Below are positions 37,334-45,931 of a stretch of DNA of 64,000 nt, piece by piece; position 1 is the first letter of the stretch, and every line of letters starts with the position of its first letter. The DNA lies in NCBI GenBank assembly GCA_022793335.1, contig JAAWCQ010000009.1, positions 186,001 to 250,000 on the forward strand, given 5' to 3'. Source of the DNA: Clostridia bacterium (lineage in GTDB: Bacteria; Bacillota; Clostridia; Christensenellales; UBA1242). The position numbers and the translations under genes are program-made. The notes under the pieces are model-generated. The model had not been told where the DNA came from. It made no database searches and worked only from the letters and a program-made list of their open reading frames with translations.

Positions 37334-37618
37334 TTATTTCTTACCTGCTGCTGCAGCCGACTTTTTAGAATGTCCCTTGTAAGTTCTTGTTGGAGAAAAT
37401 TCTCCAAGTTTATGTCCTACCATATCAGCTGTGCAGTAAACAGGGACATGTTTCTTTCCATTATGCACTGCGAAGGTAAATCCTACAAAATCAGGATAGA
37501 TGGTAGAAGCTCTTGACCAAGTTTTGATAGGTCTTTTAACGCCTGACTCTTGCATCTCGGCAACCTTTTTTACAAGACTTGGATGAACATAAGGCTTTTT
37601 CTTTAATGATTTGCTCAT
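37334..37618 (-). CDS. rpsS: 30S ribosomal protein S19
   Basis: Protein of 94 residues: [20 protein letters not shown], then [18 protein letters not shown]. 30S head protein near S13. An AGAGAAG-type site before ATG. Confidence 0.98.
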   Translation of the reverse strand: MSKSLKKKPYVHPSLVKKVAEMQESGVKRPIKTWSRASTIYPDFVGFTFAVHNGKKHVPVYCTADMVGHKLGEFSPTRTYKGHSKKSAAAAGKK

Positions 37619-37629
37619 AATCTTCTCTC

Positions 37630-38457
37630 CTAATTAACTCTCTTAACCATCAAGCGGTTAGAGCGATTTTTTCTCTTTCTAGTCTTGTATCCAAGAGCAG
37701 GTTTGTTCCATGGAGTAACAGGTGATGCCATTCCGACTGGGCTCTTACCTTCACCACCACCATGCTTGTGGTCGTTAGGGTTCATAGCTACACCGCGGAC
37801 GCTTGGTCTTACACCCATGTGTCTCTTTCTACCAGCTTTACCGAGAGATACAAGTTCGTGGTCAATATTTCCAACAGTACCAATTGTTGCTCTGCAAACG
37901 AGAAGCACTTTTCTCATTTCACCACTTGGAAGACGGATAGTTGCATATCTGCCCTCTTTAGCCATAAGTTGAGCTTCATTTCCGGCACTTCTTACAAGTT
38001 GACCACCCTTGTTTGGCTCAAGCTCAATGTTGTGAACAAGTGAGCCAACAGGAATTTGTGAAAGTGGAAGGCAGTTGCCGACTTTGATTTCAACATCGTT
38101 TCCACTCATAACTGTGTCACCATCTTTAAGACCTACAGGTGCAAGGATATATCTTTTCTCGCCGTCAGCATAACGAACAAGAGCGATATAAGCTGTTCTG
38201 TTTGGGTCATATTCAATTCCAACAACCTTTGCAGGAATGTTGTCTTTGTTTCTTTTAAAGTCGATTACACGATATTTTTGTCTGTTTCCGCCGCCTTGAT
38301 GACGAACAGTAACTCTTCCTTGAGCATTTCTTCCAGCATGTTTGTCTTTCTTTTCAAGAAGAGATTTCTCAGGAGTCTTTTTTGTGATTTCTTCAAAGGA
38401 AGAGGTTGTATAAAATCTTCTTCCAGCTGAAGTAGGTCTATGAATTTTAATTGCCAT
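37630..38457 (-). CDS. rplB: 50S ribosomal protein L2
   Basis: Protein of 275 residues. Needed for peptidyl transfer and subunit joining. N-terminal [15 protein letters not shown], and the conserved [20 protein letters not shown] with the His near the catalytic centre. Follows rplW by 20 nt. Confidence 0.99.
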   Translation of the reverse strand: MAIKIHRPTSAGRRFYTTSSFEEITKKTPEKSLLEKKDKHAGRNAQGRVTVRHQGGGNRQKYRVIDFKRNKDNIPAKVVGIEYDPNRTAYIALVRYADGEKRYILAPVGLKDGDTVMSGNDVEIKVGNCLPLSQIPVGSLVHNIELEPNKGGQLVRSAGNEAQLMAKEGRYATIRLPSGEMRKVLLVCRATIGTVGNIDHELVSLGKAGRKRHMGVRPSVRGVAMNPNDHKHGGGEGKSPVGMASPVTPWNKPALGYKTRKRKNRSNRLMVKRVN

Positions 38458-38477
38458 AATCTATACGCCTCCTATCC

Positions 38478-38780
38478 TTATGATAAGCTGTCGAAGAATG
38501 CGATTGACTTAGACTTTTCAGTAAGTGTAACTACTGCTTTTTTGTAGTCGCTTGTCTTTCCAACTGTTCTTCCGCCCTTAGTATTTTGAGTCTTTTTGTG
38601 ACCCTTTACAATAACTGTATTTACTCTTTCCACCTTAACGCCGAAAAGCTCTTCAACTGCATTTGCAATTTGCACTTTATCAGCATTTTTTGCTACAACG
38701 AAAGTATAAACTTTGTTTGCAATTCCGCCATAACTTTTTTCTGTGAGAAGTGGTCTGATAATAATTTTATTTGCTTCCAT
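38478..38780 (-). CDS. rplW: 50S ribosomal protein L23
   Basis: Protein of 100 residues: [33 protein letters not shown], then [13 protein letters not shown]. Exit-tunnel protein that docks trigger factor and SRP. Its ATG overlaps the rplD stop by one nt. Confidence 0.98.
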   Translation of the reverse strand: MEANKIIIRPLLTEKSYGGIANKVYTFVVAKNADKVQIANAVEELFGVKVERVNTVIVKGHKKTQNTKGGRTVGKTSDYKKAVVTLTEKSKSIAFFDSLS

Positions 38781-39406
38781 TATTCTGCGTACGCCTCCTC
38801 TAATGATTTGATGGCTGACTCAGTGATTACTATGTTCTTGTTTGCAACAAGCTCATAAACATTAAGGTCACATGCTTCAGCTATGCTCAAAGTCTTGATG
38901 TTTGCAGTTGCAAGTTTTACATTCTTATCGTTGCTGTCATTGATAACAAGCACGCTCTTGTCAAACTTGAAAGCATTTAAGAAAGCTTGAGCTTCTTTAG
39001 TTTTTGGAGCAGAGAATTCAAACTTATCAAGAACAGTCACTTCGTTTTGAGCAAGCTTTTGACTGAGCGCTGAAACAAGAGCGCCTCTCTTCTTTTGCTT
39101 GTTGACTTTCTTAGAGAAATCTCTTGGCTTTGGAGCAAATACAACTCCACCACCTGTCCATTGTGGGCCTTTCTTAGAGCCTTGTCTAGCTCTGCCAGTA
39201 CCCTTTTGACGCCAAGGTTTCTTAGCGTGTCCTCTTACTTCACTTCTTGTGAGGGCTGATTTTGTACCCTGTCTTTGATTTGCATTGTATGCAACAACAA
39301 CTTCGTGAATAAGAGCTTCATTGTAATCAGCAGCGAAGAGCGCGTCAGGTAAACTAATTTGACCGATTTCGCTAGCCTGCATATTGTATACTTTTACTTT
39401 TGCCAT
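38780..39406 (-). CDS. rplD: 50S ribosomal protein L4
   Basis: Protein of 208 residues: [54 protein letters not shown]. The central arm reaches the exit tunnel. In E. coli L4 autoregulates this operon. AAGGAG before ATG. Confidence 0.99.
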   Translation of the reverse strand: MAKVKVYNMQASEIGQISLPDALFAADYNEALIHEVVVAYNANQRQGTKSALTRSEVRGHAKKPWRQKGTGRARQGSKKGPQWTGGGVVFAPKPRDFSKKVNKQKKRGALVSALSQKLAQNEVTVLDKFEFSAPKTKEAQAFLNAFKFDKSVLVINDSNDKNVKLATANIKTLSIAEACDLNVYELVANKNIVITESAIKSLEEAYAE

Positions 39407-39417
39407 GACTTACTCCT

Positions 39418-40062
39418 TTAATTTCCCTTAACTGCTTCACGGATGGTAACAACCGAACCTTTAGGTCCAGGAATGCAGCCTTTAACAAGGATAACATTTC
39501 TTGCAGGGTCAACCTTAACAATTTCAAGGTTTTGAATAGTAACCCTTTCTACACCATAGTGACCAGGCATATTTTTGTTTTTGAAAACTCTTGATGGTGT
39601 TGAGTTTGCACTCATAGAGCCGACTTCTCTATGAACAGGTCCTGTACCGTGAGTCATCTTAAGTCTGTGTTGATTCCATCTTTGGATAACGCCAGTAAAA
39701 CCACGACCACGAGTTGTTCCTGTAACATCTACTTTATCCCCTTCGCCAAAGATATCAGCTTTGATTTCTTGACCAAGAGTATATTCACTTGCATTTTCAA
39801 ATTTCAATTCTTTTAAAATTCTGTAAGTATCAACGCCTGCTTTTTTGAAAGCACCTGTCATAGGCTTGTTTACTCTTTGAGCTTTTTGCTTGTCGAATGC
39901 AACTACGACTGCATCATATCCGTCCTTTTCATTGTTCTTAACTTGAACAACTGGGCATGGACCTGCCTCTACAACAGTTACTGGGATAACTACGCCTTCT
40001 GGAGTGAAGACTTGAGTCATACCAAGTTTCTTACCAATAATAGCTTTTTTCATTGTTCTCAT
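39418..40062 (-). CDS. rplC: 50S ribosomal protein L3
   Basis: Protein of 214 residues: AIIGKKLGMTQVFTPEGVVI, DVTGTTRGRGFTGVIQRWNQ, and GSMSANSTPSRVFKNKNMPG with the loop reaching the peptidyl-transferase centre. Two ATGs compete (40062 and 40053); GGAGGAAG lies just upstream of the first. Nine nt after rpsJ. Confidence 0.98.
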   Translation of the reverse strand: MRTMKKAIIGKKLGMTQVFTPEGVVIPVTVVEAGPCPVVQVKNNEKDGYDAVVVAFDKQKAQRVNKPMTGAFKKAGVDTYRILKELKFENASEYTLGQEIKADIFGEGDKVDVTGTTRGRGFTGVIQRWNQHRLKMTHGTGPVHREVGSMSANSTPSRVFKNKNMPGHYGVERVTIQNLEIVKVDPARNVILVKGCIPGPKGSVVTIREAVKGN

Positions 40063-40071
40063 CTTCCTCCA

Positions 40072-40380
40072 TTATAGTTTAATCTTAATATCCACACCAG
40101 CTGGAAGGTCAATCTTCATAAGCGCGTCAACTGCCTTAGCGTTTGGTGAATAGATATCAATAAGTCTTTTGTGAGTCCTTGACTCAAATTGTTCACGACT
40201 GTCTTTGTATTTGTGTGGTGAACGAATTACGGTAACCACTTCTCTATCTGTTGGAAGTGGGATAGGCCCAGCGACTTTAGCGCCAAACTTTTCAGCAGTA
40301 TCGATTATTCTTTTGCAAGCTTCGTCGATAAGGCTGTGTTCAAAGGCCTTCAATTTAATTCTAATAACTTGTGTTGCCAT
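40072..40380 (-). CDS. rpsJ: 30S ribosomal protein S10
   Basis: Protein of 102 residues: [57 protein letters not shown]. Also the partner of NusB in antitermination. First gene of the superoperon. ATG 40380 follows ACAGGAGG; an in-frame upstream start at 40413 would cover that site and is rejected. Confidence 0.99.
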   Translation of the reverse strand: MATQVIRIKLKAFEHSLIDEACKRIIDTAEKFGAKVAGPIPLPTDREVVTVIRSPHKYKDSREQFESRTHKRLIDIYSPNAKAVDALMKIDLPAGVDIKIKL

Positions 40381-40643
40381 TAAATATAATACCTCCTGTA
40401 ATAGCAATGCCAACCATTCCCTTTTAAATCAACTTAAGGTCATCTCAATCTCATCAATAAACCAAGCTTTCTTTAAAATGTAACACACGAAACACTTGCC
40501 CATGTGTATCACGCTGCAGGGAATTAAAAAATGTGATTTTTTGGTTGGTCGCCCGCGGTCGTTGCCACGAACTTGTCCACATAAATTCTCCATTGATTGC
40601 AGGTAATCAAGGTAACTTTATGCATCAACCCATAATTCACAGC
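40381..40643 (-). promoter_or_regulatory. Long 5' leader of the S10 superoperon
   Basis: About 260 nt from predicted transcription start to rpsJ. On the minus strand it can form TTGATT/AATCAA early (40593-40610), a GC-rich segment (GACCGCGGGCGACC), and a 9-bp stem GTGATACAC/GTGTGTTAC (40480-40512) with wobble pairs. Ribosomal operons often carry autoregulatory leaders of this length; which protein binds here cannot be told. Confidence 0.5.
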
Positions 40644-40649
40644 TTCCCT

Positions 40650-40678
40650 ATTATACCAAATTAAGCAAAGCAAGTCAA
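40650..40678 (-). promoter_or_regulatory. Promoter of the S10 ribosomal superoperon
   Basis: Minus strand TTGACT (40678-40673), 17-bp spacer, TATAAT (40655-40650) preceded by TGG. No equally strong promoter was found within the superoperon. Confidence 0.85.
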
Positions 40679-40933
40679 CTACTTTTTGCAACTTTTTTCA
40701 ACTTTTTTAAAGCACTATATTTTTATATTCAAGATAAAATTTTTTCCGAAAAATAAGTGTTTTAAAATGGTATTATAAAGCAATTTCAAAATGACATTAT
40801 AATATGTTATATAATTTATATAATATATATTTATATATAATAAAAGCGTCACCCCATTCTTTTCTAAAAAACCACCGCCTTTGAAATGCCTTTCGCCGCT
40901 TTACAAAATTATTGCTATAACACCTGCAACACA
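40679..40933. other. AT-rich gap before the superoperon promoter
   Basis: No gene seen. It contains an alternating TA-rich tract around 40800-40845 (such as ATATAATTTATATAATATAT) directly upstream of the ribosomal promoter, which may act as an UP-like or easily melted region. Confidence 0.4.
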
Positions 40934-40968
40934 TAAAAAAAGACCTAAAGCTGCCTTTAAGTCTTTTT
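40934..40968 (-). terminator. Terminator of the 139-aa membrane protein
   Basis: Eleven-bp stem AAGACTTAAAG/CTTTAGGTCTT (one G-T), loop GCAG, T7 tail on the minus strand. Confidence 0.9.
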
Positions 40969-40972
40969 GTTT

Positions 40973-41392
40973 TTATAATTCATATTCTCTTTCTTTGCGA
41001 ACAGCCGACGAAACAATTCCAAAGCCTAAGCCCATACATGCACCGCCACCTACTGCAAAACCAATGCCATATTTTGAATATTTGCTTTCTTCAGCTTCAA
41101 GTTTTGCATATTGTTCATTTTCAGATAATGCTTTTTCTGTCTTTTCTTTAATTACTGCTTCTGATAAGATAGCGTCAGGAGCCTCTCCATTTATTTCTAA
41201 AAGATGATTATACTCTTCCTCTTGAATTTCTCTCACTTGTTCATAAGTAGAAGCGCGCAGGGCATCCATGCCTTCTTGAGCCTTCTTTTGATAAGCCACT
41301 GAAGCTCCATAACCACTCCAAATGCCTGCACCTACCATAAAAGGTATACACATTGCAAAAGATTTGAGAGATTTTAATAACGCTTTTTTCAT
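40973..41392 (-). CDS. Two-TM protein with central helix
   Basis: Protein of 139 residues, family unknown. TM1 about 10-33 (Gly/Ala-rich), a charged helical segment 35-105, TM2 about 107-130 with a Gly-rich face (GIGFAVGGGACMGLGFGI), and a short charged end REYEL. The plan (TM, coiled coil, TM, charged tail) is that of the proteins at 17571, 18486 and 43025, but sequence similarity is weak. AAAGGAG precedes ATG; monocistronic with a strong terminator. Confidence 0.7.
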   Translation of the reverse strand: MKKALLKSLKSFAMCIPFMVGAGIWSGYGASVAYQKKAQEGMDALRASTYEQVREIQEEEYNHLLEINGEAPDAILSEAVIKEKTEKALSENEQYAKLEAEESKYSKYGIGFAVGGGACMGLGFGIVSSAVRKEREYEL

Positions 41393-41409
41393 TTATTACT
41401 CCTTTATTA

Positions 41410-41475
41410 TTATAAATCAACTTCAGCTTCATAATCGCTTTCTGATGATATATCTAGCAATTCTTTCCAAAGCTC
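41410..41475 (-). pseudogene. C-terminal remnant of an EIDL-tailed gene
   Basis: Twenty-one codons (ELWKELLD, then ending DYEAEVDL, stop TAA) open directly after an in-frame TAA with no start or ribosome site. They resemble the end of the protein at 43631 (ELWKRFPE to EEEIDL). Probably the 3' remnant of a decayed paralogue; short, so the call is tentative. Confidence 0.35.
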
Positions 41476-41581
41476 TTAAAGCGTTCTGTATCATATTTTT
41501 TTACAACCACTTTCTTGATTTATTTCTATATCCAAATATAACATAATATAAATGGAATTTCAATAGTTAAATTATTTTATT

Positions 41582-42643
41582 TTAAGAAATTTCAATTTCA
41601 TAGTCAAAAGCCATTTTCTTGCTTTCACGCTCTGTAAGAGTAAAGCTGCTTTGTTTTTCTGGAACAGTATAAAGTCCGGTAATAAACTCTTCTGCTGAAT
41701 ATACTCTTGCATCAGTTGTGAAATCATGACTTGCATTTACGCCGTCAATGTGGTTTCTGATGTTTTCATTATTTGTCTTAAGCGATTTGTCAAAGATAAA
41801 GTCTTTGCCATTATTTGTGACCAAAATCATGCCAGCGATGTTTGCAATAGCGGCAATCTTTGAATCTCCAAATATACCAACAGAATTTATATCTTCCGCC
41901 ATAGGTTTGGTATCAGCCACTTCATCATTTGCAGTACGATATTCTCTTGCAAGAGAGGCTATTTCTTCTCTAACATCCTTTTTCGCACGGATAAATATTG
42001 TAAAATTTCTTGCCAAAGACTCTACTTCAGATTTAGACCAAGTCACCCAACCAGCATCACTCTTTTTTTGTTTAGTATGCTCATGAATTTCTTCATAAGA
42101 GATATAAGGCACACAAAGCCTATACTTCCCCTCTACAGCACCCTGAAAGATTATGCCGTCATTGATAGACTCCCTTAAAAGCCTGTAAGCATTCATTTCT
42201 TTTTCAACTTCACTGAATTTTGTAAGTGAATTAAGCTCTGCCTGCATTCTATCTGCATCCAACGCAGACTTATCTCTTTTTGCTTGAGGAATATTTGGCT
42301 CTTTTCTATAAACAACCTCATCACCATTTACATGTGCAACAACCTCTCCCACGCTTAAATGCCTTTTAAGTTGAATCTCTGAAATCAGCTTAGCTTCACG
42401 ATTGTTTACATATTCTTTATATTTCTCCAGCTTTTCATCAAAAGATAAATTGGCAAACTTTTTATTAAAATCTTCACCAAAGCTTTCTGTCAATTTTTCT
42501 TCTTTTTTCTTCAACATCTTGATTCTGCTGTTTATAAAATCACCCAAGCTTTCACGACCATACTTTTCAATGTGATTATTATAATCAATCATCTTAAAAA
42601 AGACACAAGAATCAATCATTACATCTATTCTTTCACTTGCCAT
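41582..42643 (-). CDS. Large PIN-like-domain protein
   Basis: Protein of 353 residues. The start DVMIDSCVFFKMI carries the first acidic residue of a PIN nuclease fold (Asp11). The end of the domain is clear near residues 255-290: GDSKIAAIANIAGMILVTNN with Asp, then GKDF, the classic order of the PIN acidic C-terminal motif. A long charged helical insert (~30-180) lies between, so the domain is split. PIN proteins cut RNA, often as toxins. The tail ends FDYEIEIS. It lies two nt after an 81-residue coiled-coil gene in the same operon, as in toxin-antitoxin pairs, though it is larger than usual VapC toxins. Confidence 0.65.
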   Translation of the reverse strand: MASERIDVMIDSCVFFKMIDYNNHIEKYGRESLGDFINSRIKMLKKKEEKLTESFGEDFNKKFANLSFDEKLEKYKEYVNNREAKLISEIQLKRHLSVGEVVAHVNGDEVVYRKEPNIPQAKRDKSALDADRMQAELNSLTKFSEVEKEMNAYRLLRESINDGIIFQGAVEGKYRLCVPYISYEEIHEHTKQKKSDAGWVTWSKSEVESLARNFTIFIRAKKDVREEIASLAREYRTANDEVADTKPMAEDINSVGIFGDSKIAAIANIAGMILVTNNGKDFIFDKSLKTNNENIRNHIDGVNASHDFTTDARVYSAEEFITGLYTVPEKQSSFTLTERESKKMAFDYEIEIS

Positions 42644-42645
42644 AA

Positions 42646-42891
42646 TTATTTCCTCTTTTTACCCTCTTCATTTTCTGAAATCTCAAGAGTTTTCATTCCA
42701 ACTTCTTCAGCAAACGCATCCGCCACCCTTGCAGTCTCATCCATATCGCGTTCTTCTCTATTCCATTGTTCATGCTGTTTTTCAAATGCCGCATGTTTTT
42801 CAAGCAAAGCATCAAGCTCCCGTTCACTCTCTTCCCATTCAGCTTTCTTTTCTTTAAGCTTTTCGTCCTCAAGCTTATCTTTATCTTCCAT
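42646..42891 (-). CDS. Small charged coiled-coil protein, PIN partner
   Basis: Protein of 81 residues, nearly half charged, predicted as one long helix or coiled coil (Glu/Lys/Trp-rich repeats), no DNA-binding motif. AAGGAGG five nt before ATG; stop two nt before the PIN gene, so they are cotranslated. By position it could be an antitoxin or assembly partner; no known antitoxin family is recognised. Confidence 0.6.
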   Translation of the reverse strand: MEDKDKLEDEKLKEKKAEWEESERELDALLEKHAAFEKQHEQWNREERDMDETARVADAFAEEVGMKTLEISENEEGKKRK

Positions 42892-43000
42892 GCCCGCCTC
42901 CTTTTGCGATTATTTTTAAATAAACCGCTTATCTTAATTTTATTATACCACAAAAGCCTCAAATGTCAATTCCAAGGCTCAAAATATCCATTATAAAAGC

Positions 43001-43027
43001 AAAAAAGTGCAAAAACTTGCACTTTTA
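43001..43027 (-). terminator. Terminator of the 43631-43025 operon
   Basis: Minus-strand AAAAGTGCAAG/TTGCACTTTT hairpin then T's, overlapping the stop codon of the upstream gene. Confidence 0.85.
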
Positions 43028-43618
43028 GTCATTTTGATTCTTTTCATCATCGTCTTGTTCAAATTCAGGGTAAATATCATAATAATCATCTTCTGCAGAG
43101 GCAGCATTAAATAAAATACTTTGCCCTTCCGCATTGCTTTCTCCAATCAATTTTTGAAGCTCATTTCCTTTCCACTTTGATTCCATCAAGCAATAAAGTC
43201 CGCCCATCATGCCCGCAATAGACACACCAAGCGTTGCCAAAGTATAAATCTGTCTTGATTTCATAAAGCCTTCAACTTTGTTATAGCTTTCAGCGTCACC
43301 ATTTTCGTCAAAATATTCCTGCACCCCTGACAACTTTCCGTAATGATTTAAATAGGCAACATAAACATCTCTTGAAATTTCTTTATCATTAAACTGTTGT
43401 TCATACTCTGCTTTTTTCTCTTCAGCATATTCGTAATAACCAGTTTCTTCTAAAACACTATCAATCTTATTGTCAAATGGAATTGTTCCAAAAATTGCAG
43501 CACCTATTGAGCCCACAGCCGCTAAAGCAAGCGTAAAGCCTGCAATACATGTTGCCGTTTCTTTTTTCTTTAAAATTGCAACCTTTTCTCTAAAAGGTAA
43601 ATTTTTATTCTTTTTCAT
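43025..43618 (-). CDS. Two-TM coiled-coil protein, third family member
   Basis: Protein of 197 residues. TM1 about 22-47, helical segment 50-115, TM2 about 125-147, acidic tail ending DDDEKNQND. The segment QQFNDKEISRDVYVAYLNHY aligns with SFLNNEIPAIEYEYLKESY of the protein at 18486 and SFDNDELSVMDYQFLKKGY at 17571, so I infer one family (pattern F-n-N-D/N-E-I/L, then Y-n2-L-n3-Y). It is the second gene of an operon with the GNAT-like protein at 43631 (12-nt gap). Function unknown. Confidence 0.7.
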   Translation of the reverse strand: MKKNKNLPFREKVAILKKKETATCIAGFTLALAAVGSIGAAIFGTIPFDNKIDSVLEETGYYEYAEEKKAEYEQQFNDKEISRDVYVAYLNHYGKLSGVQEYFDENGDAESYNKVEGFMKSRQIYTLATLGVSIAGMMGGLYCLMESKWKGNELQKLIGESNAEGQSILFNAASAEDDYYDIYPEFEQDDDEKNQND

Positions 43619-43630
43619 TTTTTTCCTTTT

Positions 43631-44188
43631 CTATAAATCTATTTCTTCTTCATCCTCAGTTTCATGTTCTGGAAATCTTTTCCAAAGCTCGTTCCATCTT
43701 CCAGCACCCTGCTCAAGAACAAAGCCTTCACCTTTGAAAAGCTCATCAAACTTAAACTCGCCTTTAAAGCAAGGATAATATCTTCCATTGATAGAGCCAG
43801 CTCCGCACAATTTTGAAACTTGTTCCAACTGCTTAAGCATTTCAACAGCAATAGTGTGACGATTTTCTACTTCAAGGTCAACATTCAAAAGCATAAGGTC
43901 AACAATGTTGTCTAAGCGATAGCTCAATTGTCCAACAACATCGCCATTTTCATTAAAAGCTTTAATCACATAATAAGGGGTAGCATCTTCCTCATCTCTT
44001 TCCTTAGAAAAGCGAAATTCAATCATTTCTTTCATGTCATTATTTGTAAGTCTCATTCTTTCAAAAGAGATTTTTTCAATAAGCTTTTTGCCTTTATCTT
44101 CGCCCAGTCTTTTGATTATTTTAAATTCTTCAGTATAGCTTTCAGTCATTCTTTTTTCAATTTCTTTTTTACCAAGCCTATAAGCCAT
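43631..44188 (-). CDS. GNAT-like protein with acidic EIDL tail
   Basis: Protein of 185 residues. The middle could be a GNAT acyltransferase fold: a strand with GDVVGQLSYRLDNI, a strand LMLLNVDLEVENRHTIAVEM leading to a helix, then GAGSINGRYY, and an FKGEGFVLE end. The acetyl-CoA loop is not textbook, so the fold call is tentative. Tail: ETEDEEEIDL. Consensus promoter at 44267-44295; first gene of an operon with the two-TM protein at 43025. A paired TTTGCAAA motif lies in its leader. Confidence 0.5.
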   Translation of the reverse strand: MAYRLGKKEIEKRMTESYTEEFKIIKRLGEDKGKKLIEKISFERMRLTNNDMKEMIEFRFSKERDEEDATPYYVIKAFNENGDVVGQLSYRLDNIVDLMLLNVDLEVENRHTIAVEMLKQLEQVSKLCGAGSINGRYYPCFKGEFKFDELFKGEGFVLEQGAGRWNELWKRFPEHETEDEEEIDL

Positions 44189-44217
44189 ACCAACCTCCTA
44201 AGCAACGATTTAATTTC

Positions 44218-44252
44218 TTTGCAAAGCCTAAAAAATCGAAGCTCTTTGCAAA
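44218..44252 (-). promoter_or_regulatory. TTTGCAAA repeat/hairpin in the leader of the 43631 operon
   Basis: TTTGCAAAG (44218-44226) and CTTTGCAAA (44244-44252) can form a 9-bp stem; each half is also self-complementary (TTTGCAAA). It lies between the -10 and the start codon, so either two repressor half-operators or an RNA hairpin. Confidence 0.45.
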
Positions 44253-44266
44253 TATAATCGTTATTT

Positions 44267-44295
44267 ATTATATCATTCAACAGCCCCAAAGTCAA
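44267..44295 (-). promoter_or_regulatory. Promoter of the 43631-43025 operon
   Basis: Minus strand TTGACT (44295-44290), 17-bp spacer, TATAAT (44272-44267). Confidence 0.75.
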
Positions 44296-44358
44296 TACCC
44301 AATTTAATATCAAAACTGAGGCCAACGAACAAGAAAATTAAGAAAATTATACTAAAAA

Positions 44359-45204
44359 TCATGTTTTTTCTGCATTTTCACTTGTTTTTTGCGCTATTAT
44401 TGCTTTATTTTGTTTTTTCTCTTCCATTTTCCAATGAATAAGCCCATAACAATCATTTACCAAAAACACCCCAAAACTTAACACTGTTGGCAAAAAGCCA
44501 ATTCCGTTTGACGCAACTTGAAAACTCCAAAGCACAATCAAAATTATGTCGTTAAGCATAAAGCCAAGCGCATAATAGGTACATCTTCTAAGCTCTAAAT
44601 AAGAAGCCACAAGTGAGGTGATAAGTGAAATGGTGCTTATGATAAGTTGTTGAGTATTAAGCGCCCGCAAAAGAAAGAAAAAGCCAACTGTAAGTGGAAT
44701 GGTCGCCAGCGCAACATACAAATATTCAAGCCCATGAATTTTGTTTATTTTTACGACAGACTTATTTTCACTGCTTCTGTTTTTATACCAAGAAAAAATT
44801 ATGAAAATACTTAAAGGAAGCATTATTACAGCATATATAATCGCTTCTCCATAATATTTTTGCATGATTGAAACGGTAATATAAAGTGCACAATAGGCAA
44901 TACTTAAAAATTGCGCTGCAACCAACCCCTTAGCCACCATAAGCACAGAAGTCACACCAATAATCGAACAAATATAAGAAAGTGGATTTTTATCTTCACC
45001 TATTGCAAAACAAACAGTGATTAAAACTATGCTGAAAAATAAAAATATTATTTCAAACCAATTCCAGTTTTTTAAAACTTTCTTAATAAAGTTGGTTTTT
45101 GAAGGTGCACTTTCTTTTAACTCTTCTTGACTTTGCTCAGGTAATTGCACATCCTCTTCCCTTTCATTTCCCTCTTTTCTTTCTTCATTTTCAATATTCA
45201 ACAT
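44359..45204 (-). CDS. pnuC: PnuC-family nicotinamide riboside transporter
   Basis: Protein of about 281 residues. A 45-residue acidic hydrophilic N-terminus precedes seven or so membrane helices. PnuC marks: NWNWFEIIFLFFS at the first helix, a YGEAIIYAVIMLPLSIFIIF helix with SWYKN, LNDIILIVLWSFQ, and NDCYGLIHWKMEEKK at the end. PnuC carriers take up nicotinamide riboside (or a related vitamin) by facilitated diffusion, trapping it by phosphorylation. Start taken as ATG 45204; an in-frame TTG three codons upstream is also open. It is downstream of, and likely cotranscribed with, a nucleotidyltransferase. Confidence 0.8.
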   Translation of the reverse strand: MLNIENEERKEGNEREEDVQLPEQSQEELKESAPSKTNFIKKVLKNWNWFEIIFLFFSIVLITVCFAIGEDKNPLSYICSIIGVTSVLMVAKGLVAAQFLSIAYCALYITVSIMQKYYGEAIIYAVIMLPLSIFIIFSWYKNRSSENKSVVKINKIHGLEYLYVALATIPLTVGFFFLLRALNTQQLIISTISLITSLVASYLELRRCTYYALGFMLNDIILIVLWSFQVASNGIGFLPTVLSFGVFLVNDCYGLIHWKMEEKKQNKAIIAQKTSENAEKT

Positions 45205-45226
45205 GCCCTCCAAAGCAAAAATATGG

Positions 45227-45790
45227 TTATTCGTTTACAATTTCATCCTCTTCATCAAAAATCATATCGCCCTTTTCAATATCATTTTTAATTTCTTGAA
45301 CAATTCCTCGCCTTTTAAGCTCCTCCATAAATCCAAAAATTTTTGCACTTCTCTCTTTAAAACGCGAAGAATTTGGATGAAGAAGGTCATCGTTTACAAT
45401 CACAGCCCTTCCTGTCTGCAAGGCATTTTCAAAGCCTTTAACTACAAATTTATGCTGACTGGCATTATAAAAAAGTCCATCTATGTTATAAACAATAATC
45501 TCATCAAGGTTTTTAAGTGGAATAAAATCAATCTCTTTTTCATCCATCAAAATCTTTGGTTTTCCAAAAGTGTTAAGCTTGTATTTAAGATTGTGTTTTT
45601 CAATAAAATCAAATATTCCTTCTCGATTGTTAAGCAAGAAAAGGTCAATATCTTTTGGCTTTTTGCCAATTATCATATCACGAATTAAGCCGCCGCACAA
45701 ATATAAATCACTGCCATAATCGTGATTTACAAACATAGAATAATTTTTTATCAAATATTCATCAATTCTTTTACTTAACTGTTTAAGCAT
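45227..45790 (-). CDS. Minimal polyA-polymerase-head nucleotidyltransferase
   Basis: Protein of 187 residues. The CCA/polyA-polymerase head motif is clear: LCGGLIRDMIIGKKPKDIDL, with the GG and the DxD metal site, then KILMDEKEIDFIPL giving the third carboxylate. It lacks the neck, body and tail of CCA-adding enzymes (usually >380 residues), so it is a stand-alone head and probably not the CCA enzyme. The substrate is unknown. The gene ends 22 nt before pnuC, a pairing that hints at a nucleotide or NAD-related task; that is inference. Confidence 0.7.
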   Translation of the reverse strand: MLKQLSKRIDEYLIKNYSMFVNHDYGSDLYLCGGLIRDMIIGKKPKDIDLFLLNNREGIFDFIEKHNLKYKLNTFGKPKILMDEKEIDFIPLKNLDEIIVYNIDGLFYNASQHKFVVKGFENALQTGRAVIVNDDLLHPNSSRFKERSAKIFGFMEELKRRGIVQEIKNDIEKGDMIFDEEDEIVNE

Positions 45791-45931
45791 AATTTCTTCA
45801 TGGTTATTTTATCATATCATACCCTCTCAGTCAATATCCAAACTGGCAGAATTTATATTTTTTTCTTGCCTATTTCAGTGAAGAATGCTATAATTAAAGC
45901 AATTAAAAAAAAGAGTAATTAAGGAGAAAAA

